Shown here: piece by piece, positions 8,243 through 16,976 of the stretch
Layout: each line of letters begins with the position of its first letter
How positions within the stretch are numbered: position 1 is the first letter of the stretch
DNA from: Chloroflexota bacterium
GTDB taxonomy: Bacteria; Chloroflexota; Anaerolineae; Promineifilales; Promineifilaceae
Direction of reading: 5' to 3'
DNA: 64,000 nt
NCBI GenBank assembly: GCA_014584575.1
Contig: JACTMP010000046.1
Span: 1-64,000 of the forward strand
Notes under the pieces: generated by a model
The model's input: the letters and a program-made list of their open reading frames with translations, nothing else
Databases searched by the model: none
Told to the model about the DNA's origin: nothing
Made by a program: the position numbers and the translations under genes

Positions 8243-9226
8243 TTAGCCGGAAACGTTGCGCAGACTCAAGGCCAATCGTTTGGCATCGCCATCCACATAG
8301 AGAACACGCGCCCGCACCTTTTGGCCGCGCTGCACAACGTTTCGTGGGTGCAAAAAAGTCCCTTCGGCCAATTCGGAGATGTGGATCAATCCCTCCAGTT
8401 CAGCCTCAAGTTGCACAAAAGCGCCAAAGTTGACCACTTTGCTAACCACACCTTCCACCACTTGCCCTGGTTGGAAGCGATGATCAACTGTCTGCCAGGG
8501 GTCTGGTTTCAGGCGCTTCAGGCTGAGGGCAATACGGCCGTTACCCGGATCCACACTCAATACTTTAACCATTACCTTTTGTCCGGGATGCACCACATCG
8601 CCAGGGTTTGTTACCCGGCTCCAGGATAGTTCGGAAATATGAATCAATCCTTCCACACCACCCAAATCTACAAAGGCGCCAAAATCGGTCAGGTTGGTCA
8701 CTTCCCCCTGGACTCGTTTGCCGGGGGCCGTATTCCTGAATACCTTTTCGCGCTCATCCGCTTTAACCAGCGCCGCTCGTTCCGAAAGGATCAGGCGATT
8801 TTGTTCGTCGTCAATCTCAATAATCTTGAGCCGCAATACTTTTTTCTGCCACTGTTGCAGGGCACGTATGCGAGCCGCTTCCTGGCGAGTCGGGGGAAAA
8901 TCCACAAGTTGTGAGGCCGGCACAAAACCTTGTAAACCATGCCAATTGACGAGTAAACCACCTTTGTTAAAACCGGTTACGGCCGTCTCCAGCGTCTCAT
9001 CGGCGTCAAATAACTCCCAGGCACTGTCCCAGGCCTCTTCTCGTGTAAGCTCTCTGGCCGCCAACAAAGGCGAGTCATTGTCCATACCTTCCAGATCAGG
9101 GAGAGATGGCTCCTCGGGCGCAGCCGGCAGCGGCGCATTGGCGCCTTCTTGGGTAAACAAAGCTGCCCAAAATGATTCATCAGTGGTTGGGTCAGGTGCA
9201 TTGATGGGTATTGGCTCTTTATACAT
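8243..9226 (-). CDS. S1 RNA-binding domain protein (ribosomal protein S1-like)
   Basis: 327 residues. After an acidic N-terminal stretch come three S1 domains: one divergent (about 85-165), then two clear ones with TDFGAFVDLGGVEGLIHISE (about 185-205) and VNFGAFVQL plus EGLIHISEL (about 270-300). Proteins of this size act as ribosomal protein S1 in Firmicutes, Chloroflexota and cyanobacteria, which use three or four repeats instead of six. It binds mRNA at the 30S platform. Calling it rpsA is reasonable but not certain, since general S1-repeat proteins look alike. Confidence 0.88.
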   Translation of the reverse strand: MYKEPIPINAPDPTTDESFWAALFTQEGANAPLPAAPEEPSLPDLEGMDNDSPLLAARELTREEAWDSAWELFDADETLETAVTGFNKGGLLVNWHGLQGFVPASQLVDFPPTRQEAARIRALQQWQKKVLRLKIIEIDDEQNRLILSERAALVKADEREKVFRNTAPGKRVQGEVTNLTDFGAFVDLGGVEGLIHISELSWSRVTNPGDVVHPGQKVMVKVLSVDPGNGRIALSLKRLKPDPWQTVDHRFQPGQVVEGVVSKVVNFGAFVQLEAELEGLIHISELAEGTFLHPRNVVQRGQKVRARVLYVDGDAKRLALSLRNVSG

Positions 9227-9325
9227 TCTTTATACTCTCAATCCTTGCAGGCGGCAACATCATCCCCATTTTTGTGATAATGTTGTGCAAACCGCTAAGG
9301 CTGATATGAAGGACTCCGGCTTCAT

Positions 9326-9353
9326 ATTATAGGGGCTGCTCCGTTCATGTCAA
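9326..9353 (-). promoter_or_regulatory. Sigma-70-type promoter for the S1-domain gene
   Basis: On the minus strand TTGACA (9353-9348) is separated by 16 bp from TATAAT (9331-9326). This predicts a transcript starting near 9319 with a leader of about 93 bases before the S1 gene. Both boxes are perfect consensus. Confidence 0.75.
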
Positions 9354-9383
9354 ACCATGACTTTTGGCAAAAAAGGGAAGCAC

Positions 9384-10199
9384 ATGCTAGACAATTTTGA
9401 TGTTGCCACATTGAGAACTAAGTTACAAACACGCTGGCTGGGGCAGTATCTACTTTATCAAGATGCCGTTGGTTCCACCAATGATGAATTGAAAAAATTA
9501 GAACGGGACACGGCCGTGCCATCCGGCGCTCTTTTTCTCACCAACTATCAAACCCAGGGGCGCGGCCGTTTTGGCCGGCGGTGGGAAGCGCCGCCAGGCT
9601 CTTCCTTGCTGTTTTCGCTGCTGCTGCGTCCCAATTGGCCGGGTGAACAGAATGGCTGGTTAACAATGCTCGCCAGTCTGGCGGTAGCCGAAGCAATTTC
9701 CGAGCTGACCGGGCTGGATGCGCGTATCAAGTGGCCTAACGATGTGGTGCTGCCGGTTGCGGGCCAATGGCGGAAGGTGTGTGGCATTTTGTTGGAAGGG
9801 GAGATGACGGCCGACGGCCGTTGTCGCCAGGCGATTGTGGGTATTGGCATCAACGTGAATATTCCCCCAGACGTTTTGCCCGAAGGCATTACACCGCCTA
9901 CCAGTTTGCTGGCGACATCAGGGCAGCCGGTTTCCCGGCAGGCATTATTGCTGGATCTATTACCGCGATTGGAGAAGTTGGTGGATGAAGCGCAAAACGG
10001 CCGTTCACCACAACCTGCCTGGCAAAACCGGCTCATGATGTTGGGGCAGCCGATGACGGTGACATATGCCGCCACCGGTGAACAACTGGAAGGCACGGCC
10101 GTGGGCGTGAATGAATGGGGCCATTTACTGCTGCAAACGGCTGACGGCCGTCAGCATGAAATACTCGCCGCTGATGTGACTCTACGACCAGTAGCCTAA
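9384..10199 (+). CDS. birA: Biotin--[acetyl-CoA-carboxylase] ligase (class I, no HTH)
   Basis: About 271 residues. The biotinyl-AMP loop GRGRFGRRW and the KWPNDV motif with the catalytic Lys are present, followed by GIGINVN and a C-terminal SH3-like domain (GEQLEGTAVGVNEWGHLLLQ). It activates biotin with ATP and attaches it to a Lys of the biotin carboxyl carrier protein. There is no N-terminal DNA-binding domain, so it cannot be a biotin repressor. I choose the ATG at 9384, which has AAAGGGA upstream, over an ATG at 9357. Confidence 0.94.
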   Translation: MLDNFDVATLRTKLQTRWLGQYLLYQDAVGSTNDELKKLERDTAVPSGALFLTNYQTQGRGRFGRRWEAPPGSSLLFSLLLRPNWPGEQNGWLTMLASLAVAEAISELTGLDARIKWPNDVVLPVAGQWRKVCGILLEGEMTADGRCRQAIVGIGINVNIPPDVLPEGITPPTSLLATSGQPVSRQALLLDLLPRLEKLVDEAQNGRSPQPAWQNRLMMLGQPMTVTYAATGEQLEGTAVGVNEWGHLLLQTADGRQHEILAADVTLRPVA

Positions 10200-10293
10200 A
10201 TTTTGATTTTATGTTATGTTATGTTGCAGTAAATTTGTTTACCAGTGCGGCGTCTATCCAATTCAAAGAAAAGAGCCGCGGAGGATAAATTAA

Positions 10294-10593
10294 ATGAACG
10301 ATTTTGATGATCTACGAGATGACGATTTTGGTTTTGATGATGATTTTTCATCCCCCGCTGACACAGCCGAATCTTCAGACGAGTTTGACCAACTACGCCG
10401 CTCCACCGCCCGCAGCGAAACCATGTTTAATGACCTGAATGATGAAAGCCAGGCCGGCGCCAGCAGCGGTTCCGGCTTTTCGATGAGCAATTTTACCGGT
10501 GGGCAGCGGCTGGTGCTGGCGCTGTTGGTTGTGCTCGATATTATCGTCATTGGCATTGGGCTGGTTGTATTGTGGGGCATCATCAGCGGCTAA
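10294..10593 (+). CDS. Small acidic membrane protein of unknown function
   Basis: 99 residues. The N-terminal half is very acidic (DDLRDDDFGFDDDFSSP), followed by a Ser/Gly-rich linker and one membrane helix near the C-terminus (RLVLALLVVLDIIVIGIGLV). AGCCGCGGAGG upstream provides a good ribosome binding site. It is followed at 13 bp by a creatininase-family gene and is likely co-transcribed. I recognise no family. Confidence 0.7.
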   Translation: MNDFDDLRDDDFGFDDDFSSPADTAESSDEFDQLRRSTARSETMFNDLNDESQAGASSGSGFSMSNFTGGQRLVLALLVVLDIIVIGIGLVVLWGIISG

Positions 10594-10606
10594 CACGAAG
10601 ATTACC

Positions 10607-11422
10607 ATGCAGTGGGAACGGTTGACTTCGCTTGATTTTGCCGCCGCCGCCACAACGTGCCAGGGAGTGGGCATTATTCCCATTGGCGTACTGGAAGCGC
10701 ACGCTTCACACCTGCCTTTGGGCACGGACATGTTTACCGCCCACTTTGTGGCCTGCCAGGCGGCCGCCGAAGAACCGGCCATCGTCTTCCCTCCTTATCC
10801 CTTTAGCATCAACCACGAGACAGCCCACCTGCCTGGTGGACTGGTGATCAAACGCGACCTGGCCTTTGCTCTGCTGGAAAACATCTGCGATGAGATGCAT
10901 CGTAATGGTTTGCATAAAATCATTCTGCTCAGTGGTCATGGAGGCAATCGGTTCTTTCTGCCTTTGTTTGTGCAAACCCTTCCTGAAAAGTCAAAACCTT
11001 ACGTGGTTTATTTTGCTGACTTACCGGTGGTGCCGCTGGATGAAACGATTTTGGAATATCCAGAAAACGGCCATGCCTGTGAGGCAGAAACGAGCATGAT
11101 CCGGCACATTGACGATTCGATGGTGAAGATGGAGCAAGTACCCTCACGGCCGTTTAACAATCTGCACCGTAACCAACCCATTGCCGCTGTCGGTGGATAT
11201 TCCCCCGTTGACTGGTACGCTATGTACCCCCACATGTACGTCGGTGATGCCCACAAAGCGACGGCCAGCAAAGGGGAAAAACTGCTGGCGTTTCGCGCCG
11301 CGCGTCTGGTAGACCTCATCCGGGCGGTGAAGGCGGATAGCCTGACGCCCACATTATTGGCTGAGTTCAACACCCGGCAAGCCACTCCCACCGTGCCTGA
11401 TTTCTGGGTAGAAGCCCCCTGA
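10607..11422 (+). CDS. Creatininase-family amidohydrolase
   Basis: 271 residues starting MQWERLTSLDFAAAA. The metal-binding motifs of the creatininase fold are present: GVLEAHASHLPLGTD near residue 27 (Glu, His, Asp ligands), SGHGGNRFFLP near 108, and a late Glu in CEAETSM. The family includes creatinine amidohydrolase, formamide hydrolases of riboflavin/F420 metabolism, and the mycofactocin peptidase MftE. The true substrate is not evident from the neighbours. The frame is open upstream, but the ATG at 10607 is chosen because upstream residues are antisense-like and overlap the previous gene. Confidence 0.85.
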   Translation: MQWERLTSLDFAAAATTCQGVGIIPIGVLEAHASHLPLGTDMFTAHFVACQAAAEEPAIVFPPYPFSINHETAHLPGGLVIKRDLAFALLENICDEMHRNGLHKIILLSGHGGNRFFLPLFVQTLPEKSKPYVVYFADLPVVPLDETILEYPENGHACEAETSMIRHIDDSMVKMEQVPSRPFNNLHRNQPIAAVGGYSPVDWYAMYPHMYVGDAHKATASKGEKLLAFRAARLVDLIRAVKADSLTPTLLAEFNTRQATPTVPDFWVEAP

Positions 11423-11477
11423 TCGTCCCTCCCATTGTCGTGGGTTTGACTCTTCTGCCACCAGCCAGCCCAGGCCA

Positions 11478-11513
11478 GGTAATTACCCAATTACGCAATT
11501 ACACCATTACCCC
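11478..11513. repeat. AATTACCC/GTAATTGGG family intergenic repeat
   Basis: Degenerate repeats (GGTAATTACCCAATTACGCAA and variants) fill the gap before prmC. The family recurs at 13682-13735, 22510-22566 and 40912-40965. Confidence 0.6.
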
Positions 11514-12356
11514 ATGACCAGCATAACCATTGACGCGGCGCTGGCCTACGGCCGTGCCCACCTCAACTCTTCACCTACTCCTCACCTGGATGCACGCCTG
11601 TTGCTGCAACACGTGTTGCAGCGCCGCTACAGCTATCTGATTGCCCACCATGACCAACACCTGACCGCCGAACAGGAAACCAGTTACCGGCAGTTGTTGG
11701 CACGCGCCCGGCAGCATGAACCGATCCCGTACCTGACCGGCGCCGCCCCTTTTTTTGATTTTGAACTAGAAGTAAACCCGGCTGTTTTAATTCCGCGCCC
11801 GGAGACAGAACAGTTGGTGGAAACGGCCGTGAAGTGGGCGCGCACACATCAGGCCACCCGTCTGGCCGATATTGGCACAGGCAGCGGCGCCATTGCCATT
11901 GCCCTGGCGCGCCAGTTGCCCGGTGTGGCAGTCACGGCCGTAGACATTTCTGCCGCCGCGTTAGCCGTTGCCCGGCGTAATGCTGACCGGTTAGCGCCTG
12001 GGCGCATACACTTTTCCCAGGCTGATTTGCTCACACCGCTGGCCCCTGGCCTGGATATCGTGGTGGCTAACTTGCCCTATGTAACTGATGGTGAGTGGAC
12101 GGCGCTTGCTGATGGGGTAAAATGGTACGAACCTGCCCTGGCCTTGAAAGGCGGGCCGGATGGGTTAGATTTAATCCGGCGCTTGTTTGCCCAGGCCGGT
12201 CCAAAATTAGCCCCCGGTGGCGCTATTTTTTTAGAGATAGGCTGGCAGCAGGGAACGGCCGTTACCCAACTGGCACACACATTTTTCCCAGAAGCGCAGG
12301 TAACTGTACAACCTGATTTTGCCGGGCATGACCGGATTGTGGGTGTGATGAGGTGA
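11514..12356 (+). CDS. prmC: Peptide chain release factor N5-glutamine methyltransferase
   Basis: 280 residues. The N-terminal helical domain (1-75) contains the usual PYLTG segment at about 71. The SAM site is ADIGTGSGAIAIALA (about 119) and the catalytic motif is NLPYV in place of the more common NPPY, with VLIPRPETEQLVE (about 88) upstream. PrmC methylates the Gln of the GGQ motif in release factors. It uses S-adenosylmethionine, and its target prfA is encoded 11 kb away. A sua5/tsaC gene follows, a common pairing. Confidence 0.93.
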   Translation: MTSITIDAALAYGRAHLNSSPTPHLDARLLLQHVLQRRYSYLIAHHDQHLTAEQETSYRQLLARARQHEPIPYLTGAAPFFDFELEVNPAVLIPRPETEQLVETAVKWARTHQATRLADIGTGSGAIAIALARQLPGVAVTAVDISAAALAVARRNADRLAPGRIHFSQADLLTPLAPGLDIVVANLPYVTDGEWTALADGVKWYEPALALKGGPDGLDLIRRLFAQAGPKLAPGGAIFLEIGWQQGTAVTQLAHTFFPEAQVTVQPDFAGHDRIVGVMR

Positions 12357-12470
12357 GCGGGTGGCAAGGTGATAAGGTGATCTTAATCACCAATCTCCTA
12401 ATCTCTTATCTCTGACTTTCCTACTGCCCCCATTGCCTATTACCTGATTGCCCGGCGCGGAGCATAAAGA

Positions 12471-13085
12471 TTGGAAACTGGCGAGCAGCACACAGCGCAT
12501 TTATATGCCAAAAGACCGGCTGATGTGGCCCAAATGGCCGTATTCGCCTGCACCGGCAAACTGGTGGTCATCCCCACCGATACCGTGTATGGGGTGGGCT
12601 GCCATGCGCTGGATGACGCCGCCATTCGCCGCCTGTACCAGATAAAACAGCGGCCGCTTTACAAAGCCATTCCCGTATTACTGGCGGATATCGCCGATTT
12701 AGAAAAGGTGGCAAATCATCTACCGCTTATGGCTCAAGAGTACATCAACAAACATTGGCCGGGCGCATTGACCATCGTCCTGCCCAAGCGGGCCGGATTG
12801 CCCCCGGCTCTGTCGCCAGACGATACCATCGCCGTGCGTATTCCCGATCATCAAGCGGCGCGCGCCGTCATTCGGGCGGCGGGCGGCGTCATGGCTGTTA
12901 CCAGCGCTAATCTTTCCGGTCAACCACCGGCGGAGACGGCAGAGCAGGCATTGGCACAATTGGGTGGGTTGGTCACGGCCGTGCTTGATGATGGCCCATC
13001 CCCCAAGGGATTGGCTTCTACCGTCATTGATTGCACCGGCGATAGCCCTGTCGTTTTACGCCAGGGGCCGGTCGTTATTGATTGA
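12471..13085 (+). CDS. tsaC: L-threonylcarbamoyladenylate synthase (Sua5/YciO/YrdC family)
   Basis: 204 residues. The core runs from LVVIPTDTVYGVGCHA (about 30) through KQRPLYKAIPVLL (about 60) to VTSANLSGQPPAE (about 142), which carry the ATP, threonine and bicarbonate site residues. The enzyme makes threonylcarbamoyl-AMP for t6A at position 37 of ANN-reading tRNAs. The start is a TTG at 12471 with GGAG eight bases upstream. No ATG lies near the domain start. The length fits the short YrdC type without the Sua5 C-terminal domain. Confidence 0.92.
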   Translation: METGEQHTAHLYAKRPADVAQMAVFACTGKLVVIPTDTVYGVGCHALDDAAIRRLYQIKQRPLYKAIPVLLADIADLEKVANHLPLMAQEYINKHWPGALTIVLPKRAGLPPALSPDDTIAVRIPDHQAARAVIRAAGGVMAVTSANLSGQPPAETAEQALAQLGGLVTAVLDDGPSPKGLASTVIDCTGDSPVVLRQGPVVID

Positions 13086-13099
13086 CCGTAAACATACCT

Positions 13100-13675
13100 A
13101 TGTTGATTCCTATTGTCCTAACCCTTACCGGTTTATTTGCAGCCATCGCCACCTATCGCGGTATTCGGCGAGGGGGGGCGCGTTTTTATACACTAGAGCG
13201 AGAAGCGATTTTACGCCGCGCCAGTATCACCCTGGCCGGTTCTGTTTTGTTCTTTTTGGCGGCTATTGGCTTGCTGTTTAACCAATTGCAGCAAACGAGC
13301 GAGCAGGAGGCGGCTGCGGCCGGGGCTGTCATCCCTGGTGTGGAAACGGCTACACCACAACCAGAGATCGAGGCATTACCCCCCACCCCCTCTCCCTTGC
13401 CTACTGAAGATACCTCGCTGCCCACGGCTACACCCACGCCCATAATTTGCCGCGCCCTCGTGCAGGGCACCCAGGGGAATGGCCTGCTGCTGCGCCAGAC
13501 GCCGGGTGGTGACGAAATCACGACCCTGCCGGAAGCAACCTTGATCACCCTGGCGCTGGATGAACCACCTCAAGAATCAAATGGCCTGGTATGGCGAAAG
13601 GTTAGCTCGGTCGTCACAGGGCAAGAAGGCTGGGTAGCCCAAGATTTCCTGGAAATTGAACCGGGCTGCGAATAA
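13100..13675 (+). CDS. Membrane protein with extracytoplasmic SH3-like domain
   Basis: About 191 residues. Two hydrophobic helices (MLIPIVLTLTGLFAAIATY and about residues 42-62) are followed by a Thr/Pro-rich spacer with TPSPLPTEDTSLPTATPTP and then a bacterial SH3 domain (RALVQGTQGNGLLLRQTPGG through EGWVAQDFLEIEPGCE). Such domains usually bind peptidoglycan or ligands outside the membrane. The start could also be a TTG at 13082 overlapping the tsaC stop. Neither has a clear ribosome binding site, so coupled translation with tsaC is possible. Confidence 0.75.
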   Translation: MLIPIVLTLTGLFAAIATYRGIRRGGARFYTLEREAILRRASITLAGSVLFFLAAIGLLFNQLQQTSEQEAAAAGAVIPGVETATPQPEIEALPPTPSPLPTEDTSLPTATPTPIICRALVQGTQGNGLLLRQTPGGDEITTLPEATLITLALDEPPQESNGLVWRKVSSVVTGQEGWVAQDFLEIEPGCE

Positions 13676-13742
13676 GAGGTAAATGGGGAATTGGGGGATT
13701 GGCGTCCCAATCAATTACTCCATTACCTTATTGCCTGAGCAT
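13676..13742. repeat. AATTGGG/CAATTACTCC inverted intergenic repeat
   Basis: Words such as GGGAATTGGGGGATTGG and its inverted partner CCAATCAATTACTCC fill the gap between the SH3 gene and the glycosyltransferase. It belongs to the same family as 11478-11513 and 22510-22566. Confidence 0.5.
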
Positions 13743-13747
13743 ATGTT

Positions 13748-14869
13748 ATGTTAATTGGAATTGACGCCAGTCGAGCTACCACCGGGCAACGCACAGGGAC
13801 GGAAGCGTATGCCTGGTTCTTGTTGCGGGCGCTGATTCCGCTGGCAGGCACAAAGGGGCACCAAGTTCGGCTGTACTTCAATGAATCCCCGCCACCCGGT
13901 TTATTGCCTGCAGGTGACTATGTAGAACATGTGCTCATCCCCTTTGCCCGACTGTGGACGCATGTGCGGCTGGCAGCCGAATTGCAGCAGCACCCCCCGG
14001 ATGTTTTTTTTACACCGGCGCATGTGATCCCGCTGAGTTATCACGGCCGTGCCGCCGCCACCGTCCATGATTTAGGCTACCACTACTTCCCCGAAGCGCA
14101 CCCGCAACGGCAGTTGGCTTATCTAAAGTGGAGCACCCGGCACAACGGCCGTCGCGCCCACCGCGTTTTTGCCGATTCTCAGACGACAAAGGATGATCTG
14201 ATTCAGTTTGACGGCATCGCCGCCGACAAAATTGAGGTGGTGTATCCTGGGGTGGACCCGGATTTGCAGCGGGTGGAAGGGGAAGGGGTCACGGCCGTGT
14301 GCCAGAAATATCACATCACCCCCCCCTACTTGCTTTACATAAGCACGCTTCATCCGCGCAAAAACCTGGAGCGGCTGGTGCAGGCCTATGCTCAAAGCAA
14401 CCTGCCCCACCAATTGGTGCTCGCCGGGAAAAAAGGGTGGTTGTCTCAACCCATTCTCGACACCATCGCCAATCTCCCCTCTCCAATCTCCGCCAAAATT
14501 ATCCTGCCCGGTTTCATTGCTGATGAAGATAAAGCGGCGCTCATTTCGGGGGCAACGGCCGTGCTCTACCCATCGTTATACGAAGGTTTTGGCTTCCCCA
14601 TCCTGGAAGCGCAGGCATGTGGTGTGCCCGTGCTGGCGGCCAACAGTAGCTCCTGCCCGGAAGTAGCCGGCGATGCGGCCCTGCTCGTTGACCCCTCCGA
14701 TGTCAACGCCATCACCGACGGGATGCGCCAACTGACCCAAGACGACACGCTGCGGCAAACATTAGTAGCCAAAGGATATGCCAATGTCTCCCGCTTCTCC
14801 TGGGAAAAAACCGCTCAACAAATTCTAAACGCACTTGCAGTGGTTGGGGGGGATGAGATTGGAGATTAG
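13748..14869 (+). CDS. Glycosyltransferase family 4 (GT-B fold)
   Basis: 373 residues. The N-terminal domain contains HVIPLSYHGRAAATVHDLGY (about 97-116). The C-terminal donor-binding domain carries LYISTLHPRKNLERLVQAY (about 195) and the EX7E motif in YEGFGFPILEAQACGVPVLA (about 278-297), typical of retaining GT4 enzymes that use nucleotide sugars. Two stretches are made of the intergenic GGAGATT/AATCTCC words: residues around NLPSPISAK (nt 14467-14492), and the last four codons plus stop (EIGD, nt 14856-14869). Substrate unknown; a polysaccharide or glycolipid role is likely. Confidence 0.9.
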   Translation: MLIGIDASRATTGQRTGTEAYAWFLLRALIPLAGTKGHQVRLYFNESPPPGLLPAGDYVEHVLIPFARLWTHVRLAAELQQHPPDVFFTPAHVIPLSYHGRAAATVHDLGYHYFPEAHPQRQLAYLKWSTRHNGRRAHRVFADSQTTKDDLIQFDGIAADKIEVVYPGVDPDLQRVEGEGVTAVCQKYHITPPYLLYISTLHPRKNLERLVQAYAQSNLPHQLVLAGKKGWLSQPILDTIANLPSPISAKIILPGFIADEDKAALISGATAVLYPSLYEGFGFPILEAQACGVPVLAANSSSCPEVAGDAALLVDPSDVNAITDGMRQLTQDDTLRQTLVAKGYANVSRFSWEKTAQQILNALAVVGGDEIGD

Positions 14870-14896
14870 AGATTGGAGATTGGGAGATTAAGATCA
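14855..14896. repeat. GGAGATT-family tandem repeat at the end of the glycosyltransferase gene
   Basis: Five to six degenerate copies of (G)GAGATT(G/A) follow one another. The second copy supplies the TAG stop of the glycosyltransferase. The array stands at a convergent junction and has no inverted partner here. Confidence 0.75.
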
Positions 14897-14925
14897 CCTT
14901 GCCACCTTGTCGCCCCCTCACCTGC

Positions 14926-15840
14926 TCACCCCATCATCCCCGCCAGGAACTCCGCCTGCCATAGATTCGGACGGCTGTTGGTGTCCACGTAATCCCACCA
15001 CTGGCTCAGGATTTCCTGGGCGAAGCTCCAGGCCAGGAGGCGCTGGCGATCCATTGCCAGTTCTTCGGCCAGGATGTCCAGTCGGCGGATGGTGACGGCT
15101 TCTCGATCCGGCCACTCGTGCAAATTGAGCGGGTTGCGAATGAGCGCACCCACTTCATAGGCCGGTTCACCGGCTACCCCTTTGGGGTCAATCGCCAGCC
15201 AGGGATTACGTTCAGACGCCAGGATGTTGTAGTGGTGCAGGTCCCCATGCAGCAGCACGGGCGGCGCGCTGGAAGCCACCAGTTCAGCAAACCGCGATTC
15301 CGCCATATCCACCAGCCGCGCCGGAAACGGGCCAGTACCGCCGCCAAACTCAATACGCAAGGCAGCCAGGTCAGCAATCCAGTCAGCCACCGAGGGGAAA
15401 ACGTGCTGCTCTGGCAATGGCCGCCACAGGCGGCGCATGACATCGGCGGCAATACGGGTAGCGGTTTCATCATCGCTAATCGTGATCAGCATATGGCCTG
15501 GCTGCAACCGTTCCAGCAACAAAACACCCATCTCGGCGTCAGCGTCGAGCAGGTGGCACATGGCACGGCCGTTGTACAATTTCAATGCCTCAATCTCCGT
15601 CGTCAACTCATGGCGGGGCACGCCAATTTTCAACACAATCTCGGCGCCATTCGGCAGCGTAGCCGGGGCCACGTAATTGTAAGAGAGGCCGGGAAAATGA
15701 GGCTGTGCAGTCAACCCCCAACGTGCTTCAGCCGCCGCAATCAACGCCGGCAACCGTGCCAGCCACGCCTCCCCCTCGGCAAACGTGCTGCTAACCGTGC
15801 GTACAAACGAATCAGGTAAGTTGAGCATCCGTGTATCCAT
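14926..15840 (-). CDS. Aminoglycoside/hydroxyurea antibiotic kinase-like phosphotransferase (APH(6) family)
   Basis: 304 residues. The kinase-like fold is shown by a nucleotide-binding Lys in AEIVLKIG, the Brenner motif VLLHGDLHHYNILASE (about 212-228, catalytic Asp) and WLAIDPKGVAGEPAYEVG (about 232-250, Mg-binding Asp). This order and spacing match the APH(6)/hydroxyurea phosphotransferase group that includes streptomycin 6-kinases. Real resistance is not shown; many chromosomal members act on unknown small molecules. The start codon overlaps the stop of the upstream proline-racemase-like gene by one base, so the pair is translationally coupled. Confidence 0.85.
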   Translation of the reverse strand: MDTRMLNLPDSFVRTVSSTFAEGEAWLARLPALIAAAEARWGLTAQPHFPGLSYNYVAPATLPNGAEIVLKIGVPRHELTTEIEALKLYNGRAMCHLLDADAEMGVLLLERLQPGHMLITISDDETATRIAADVMRRLWRPLPEQHVFPSVADWIADLAALRIEFGGGTGPFPARLVDMAESRFAELVASSAPPVLLHGDLHHYNILASERNPWLAIDPKGVAGEPAYEVGALIRNPLNLHEWPDREAVTIRRLDILAEELAMDRQRLLAWSFAQEILSQWWDYVDTNSRPNLWQAEFLAGMMG

Positions 15841-16868
15841 TACCGCAAGATGAAACCTTCCCGCAGTGGGTCGGCGGGGTCAATGAGCAGTTCATTACGG
15901 CCGTAGATAAAAGCAGTGCCGGTGATTTGGGGAATCACGGCCGTGTACCCCCCAAACGCCACCGCTTCCACCACCTCGCCGGTAAACGTCGTGCCCAAAA
16001 TGCTCTCCACCACAAACGGCTGGCGCAGGCCAATTTCCCCCCTGGCAAAATGCAACGCCGCACGGGCGCTGACGCCGGTGCCGGTGGGGCAGCGGTCAAC
16101 CTCACCCTCGGCAAAGATGCAGACATTGCGGCTGTGATGCACCGGATCATGGGCCGCCCCCACAAAAATGACGCCATAGAGGAATCCCAAATCCGGCTCA
16201 AACGGGTGATGGATGGGTAGCGATTGCCTCACGGCCGTTTTAATCGCCCGCCCCTTCGCAATCAACTCCCCCACATCGGTCGCCGCCAGCCCCACGCCTA
16301 CCGTCTCTGCCTGCACAAAGGCATAAAACGCGCCGCCAAAGGCCACATCATACTGCACCGCACCCAGACCGGGCACAGTCACCACCTGATCCAGCGCATA
16401 AACGAAGGAGGGCACATTGTGAAAGGAGACGGCCGTGACCACCCCATTTTCGCGCCGGGCATAGGCCGTCACCCGGCCTGCGGGGCTGTCAATTTTTAGT
16501 ACGGCCGTGTCACCCGGTTTGTCAATCATGCCTGTGTCCAGCGCCACTTTGGTCAGGCCAATAATGCCATGCCCACACATGGTGCTGAACCCTTCATTGT
16601 GCAGGAACAACACCCCCACATCCCCATCTGGCGTCACCGGCCCGGTGAGCAGGCAGCCATACATATCGGCGTGGCCGCGTGGCTCCCACATCGTCGTCCG
16701 GCGCAAATGGTCGTGGTGGGTCTGAGCATAACGGCGTTTTTCCAGGATGGTATCACCGGGAATGTCCGGCCAACCCCCGGTAAAAATGCGCAAGGGTTCA
16801 CCGGCGGTATGGGCGTCTACGGCCGTTAATCGAATCCAATCAGCGGGGGGCGTCCAGCTAGTGTCCAT
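15840..16868 (-). CDS. Proline racemase superfamily, probable trans-3-hydroxy-L-proline dehydratase
   Basis: 342 residues. The first active-site motif STMCGHG (about 93) has the catalytic Cys. The second reads DRCPTGTGVSAR (about 251-262): the position that is Cys in proline racemase and 4-hydroxyproline epimerase (SPCGTG) is Thr. In characterised members the Cys/Thr pair marks trans-3-hydroxy-L-proline dehydratase, which forms pyrroline-2-carboxylate. I infer that function. AGAAGG precedes the ATG. The gene heads a two-gene unit with the APH(6)-like kinase. No other hydroxyproline catabolic gene is nearby. Confidence 0.85.
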   Translation of the reverse strand: MDTSWTPPADWIRLTAVDAHTAGEPLRIFTGGWPDIPGDTILEKRRYAQTHHDHLRRTTMWEPRGHADMYGCLLTGPVTPDGDVGVLFLHNEGFSTMCGHGIIGLTKVALDTGMIDKPGDTAVLKIDSPAGRVTAYARRENGVVTAVSFHNVPSFVYALDQVVTVPGLGAVQYDVAFGGAFYAFVQAETVGVGLAATDVGELIAKGRAIKTAVRQSLPIHHPFEPDLGFLYGVIFVGAAHDPVHHSRNVCIFAEGEVDRCPTGTGVSARAALHFARGEIGLRQPFVVESILGTTFTGEVVEAVAFGGYTAVIPQITGTAFIYGRNELLIDPADPLREGFILR

Positions 16869-16887
16869 TTTTTACCTTCTGTTTTAT

Positions 16888-16942
16888 GTATCAAGTGTCA
16901 GGTGTCATGTTGAATGTCCCTTAACTTGGCACTTGACACCTT
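16888..16942. repeat. GTGTCAGGTGTCATG / CTTGACACC inverted repeat
   Basis: AAGTGTCAGGTGTCATG on the left pairs imperfectly with TTGGCACTTGACACC on the right. The same word family forms a dyad at 23035-23092 upstream of the MaoC-like gene. No coding potential. Confidence 0.6.
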
Positions 16943-16976
16943 TCACCCAATGCTCGATTGTAACACAATGGGGTAA

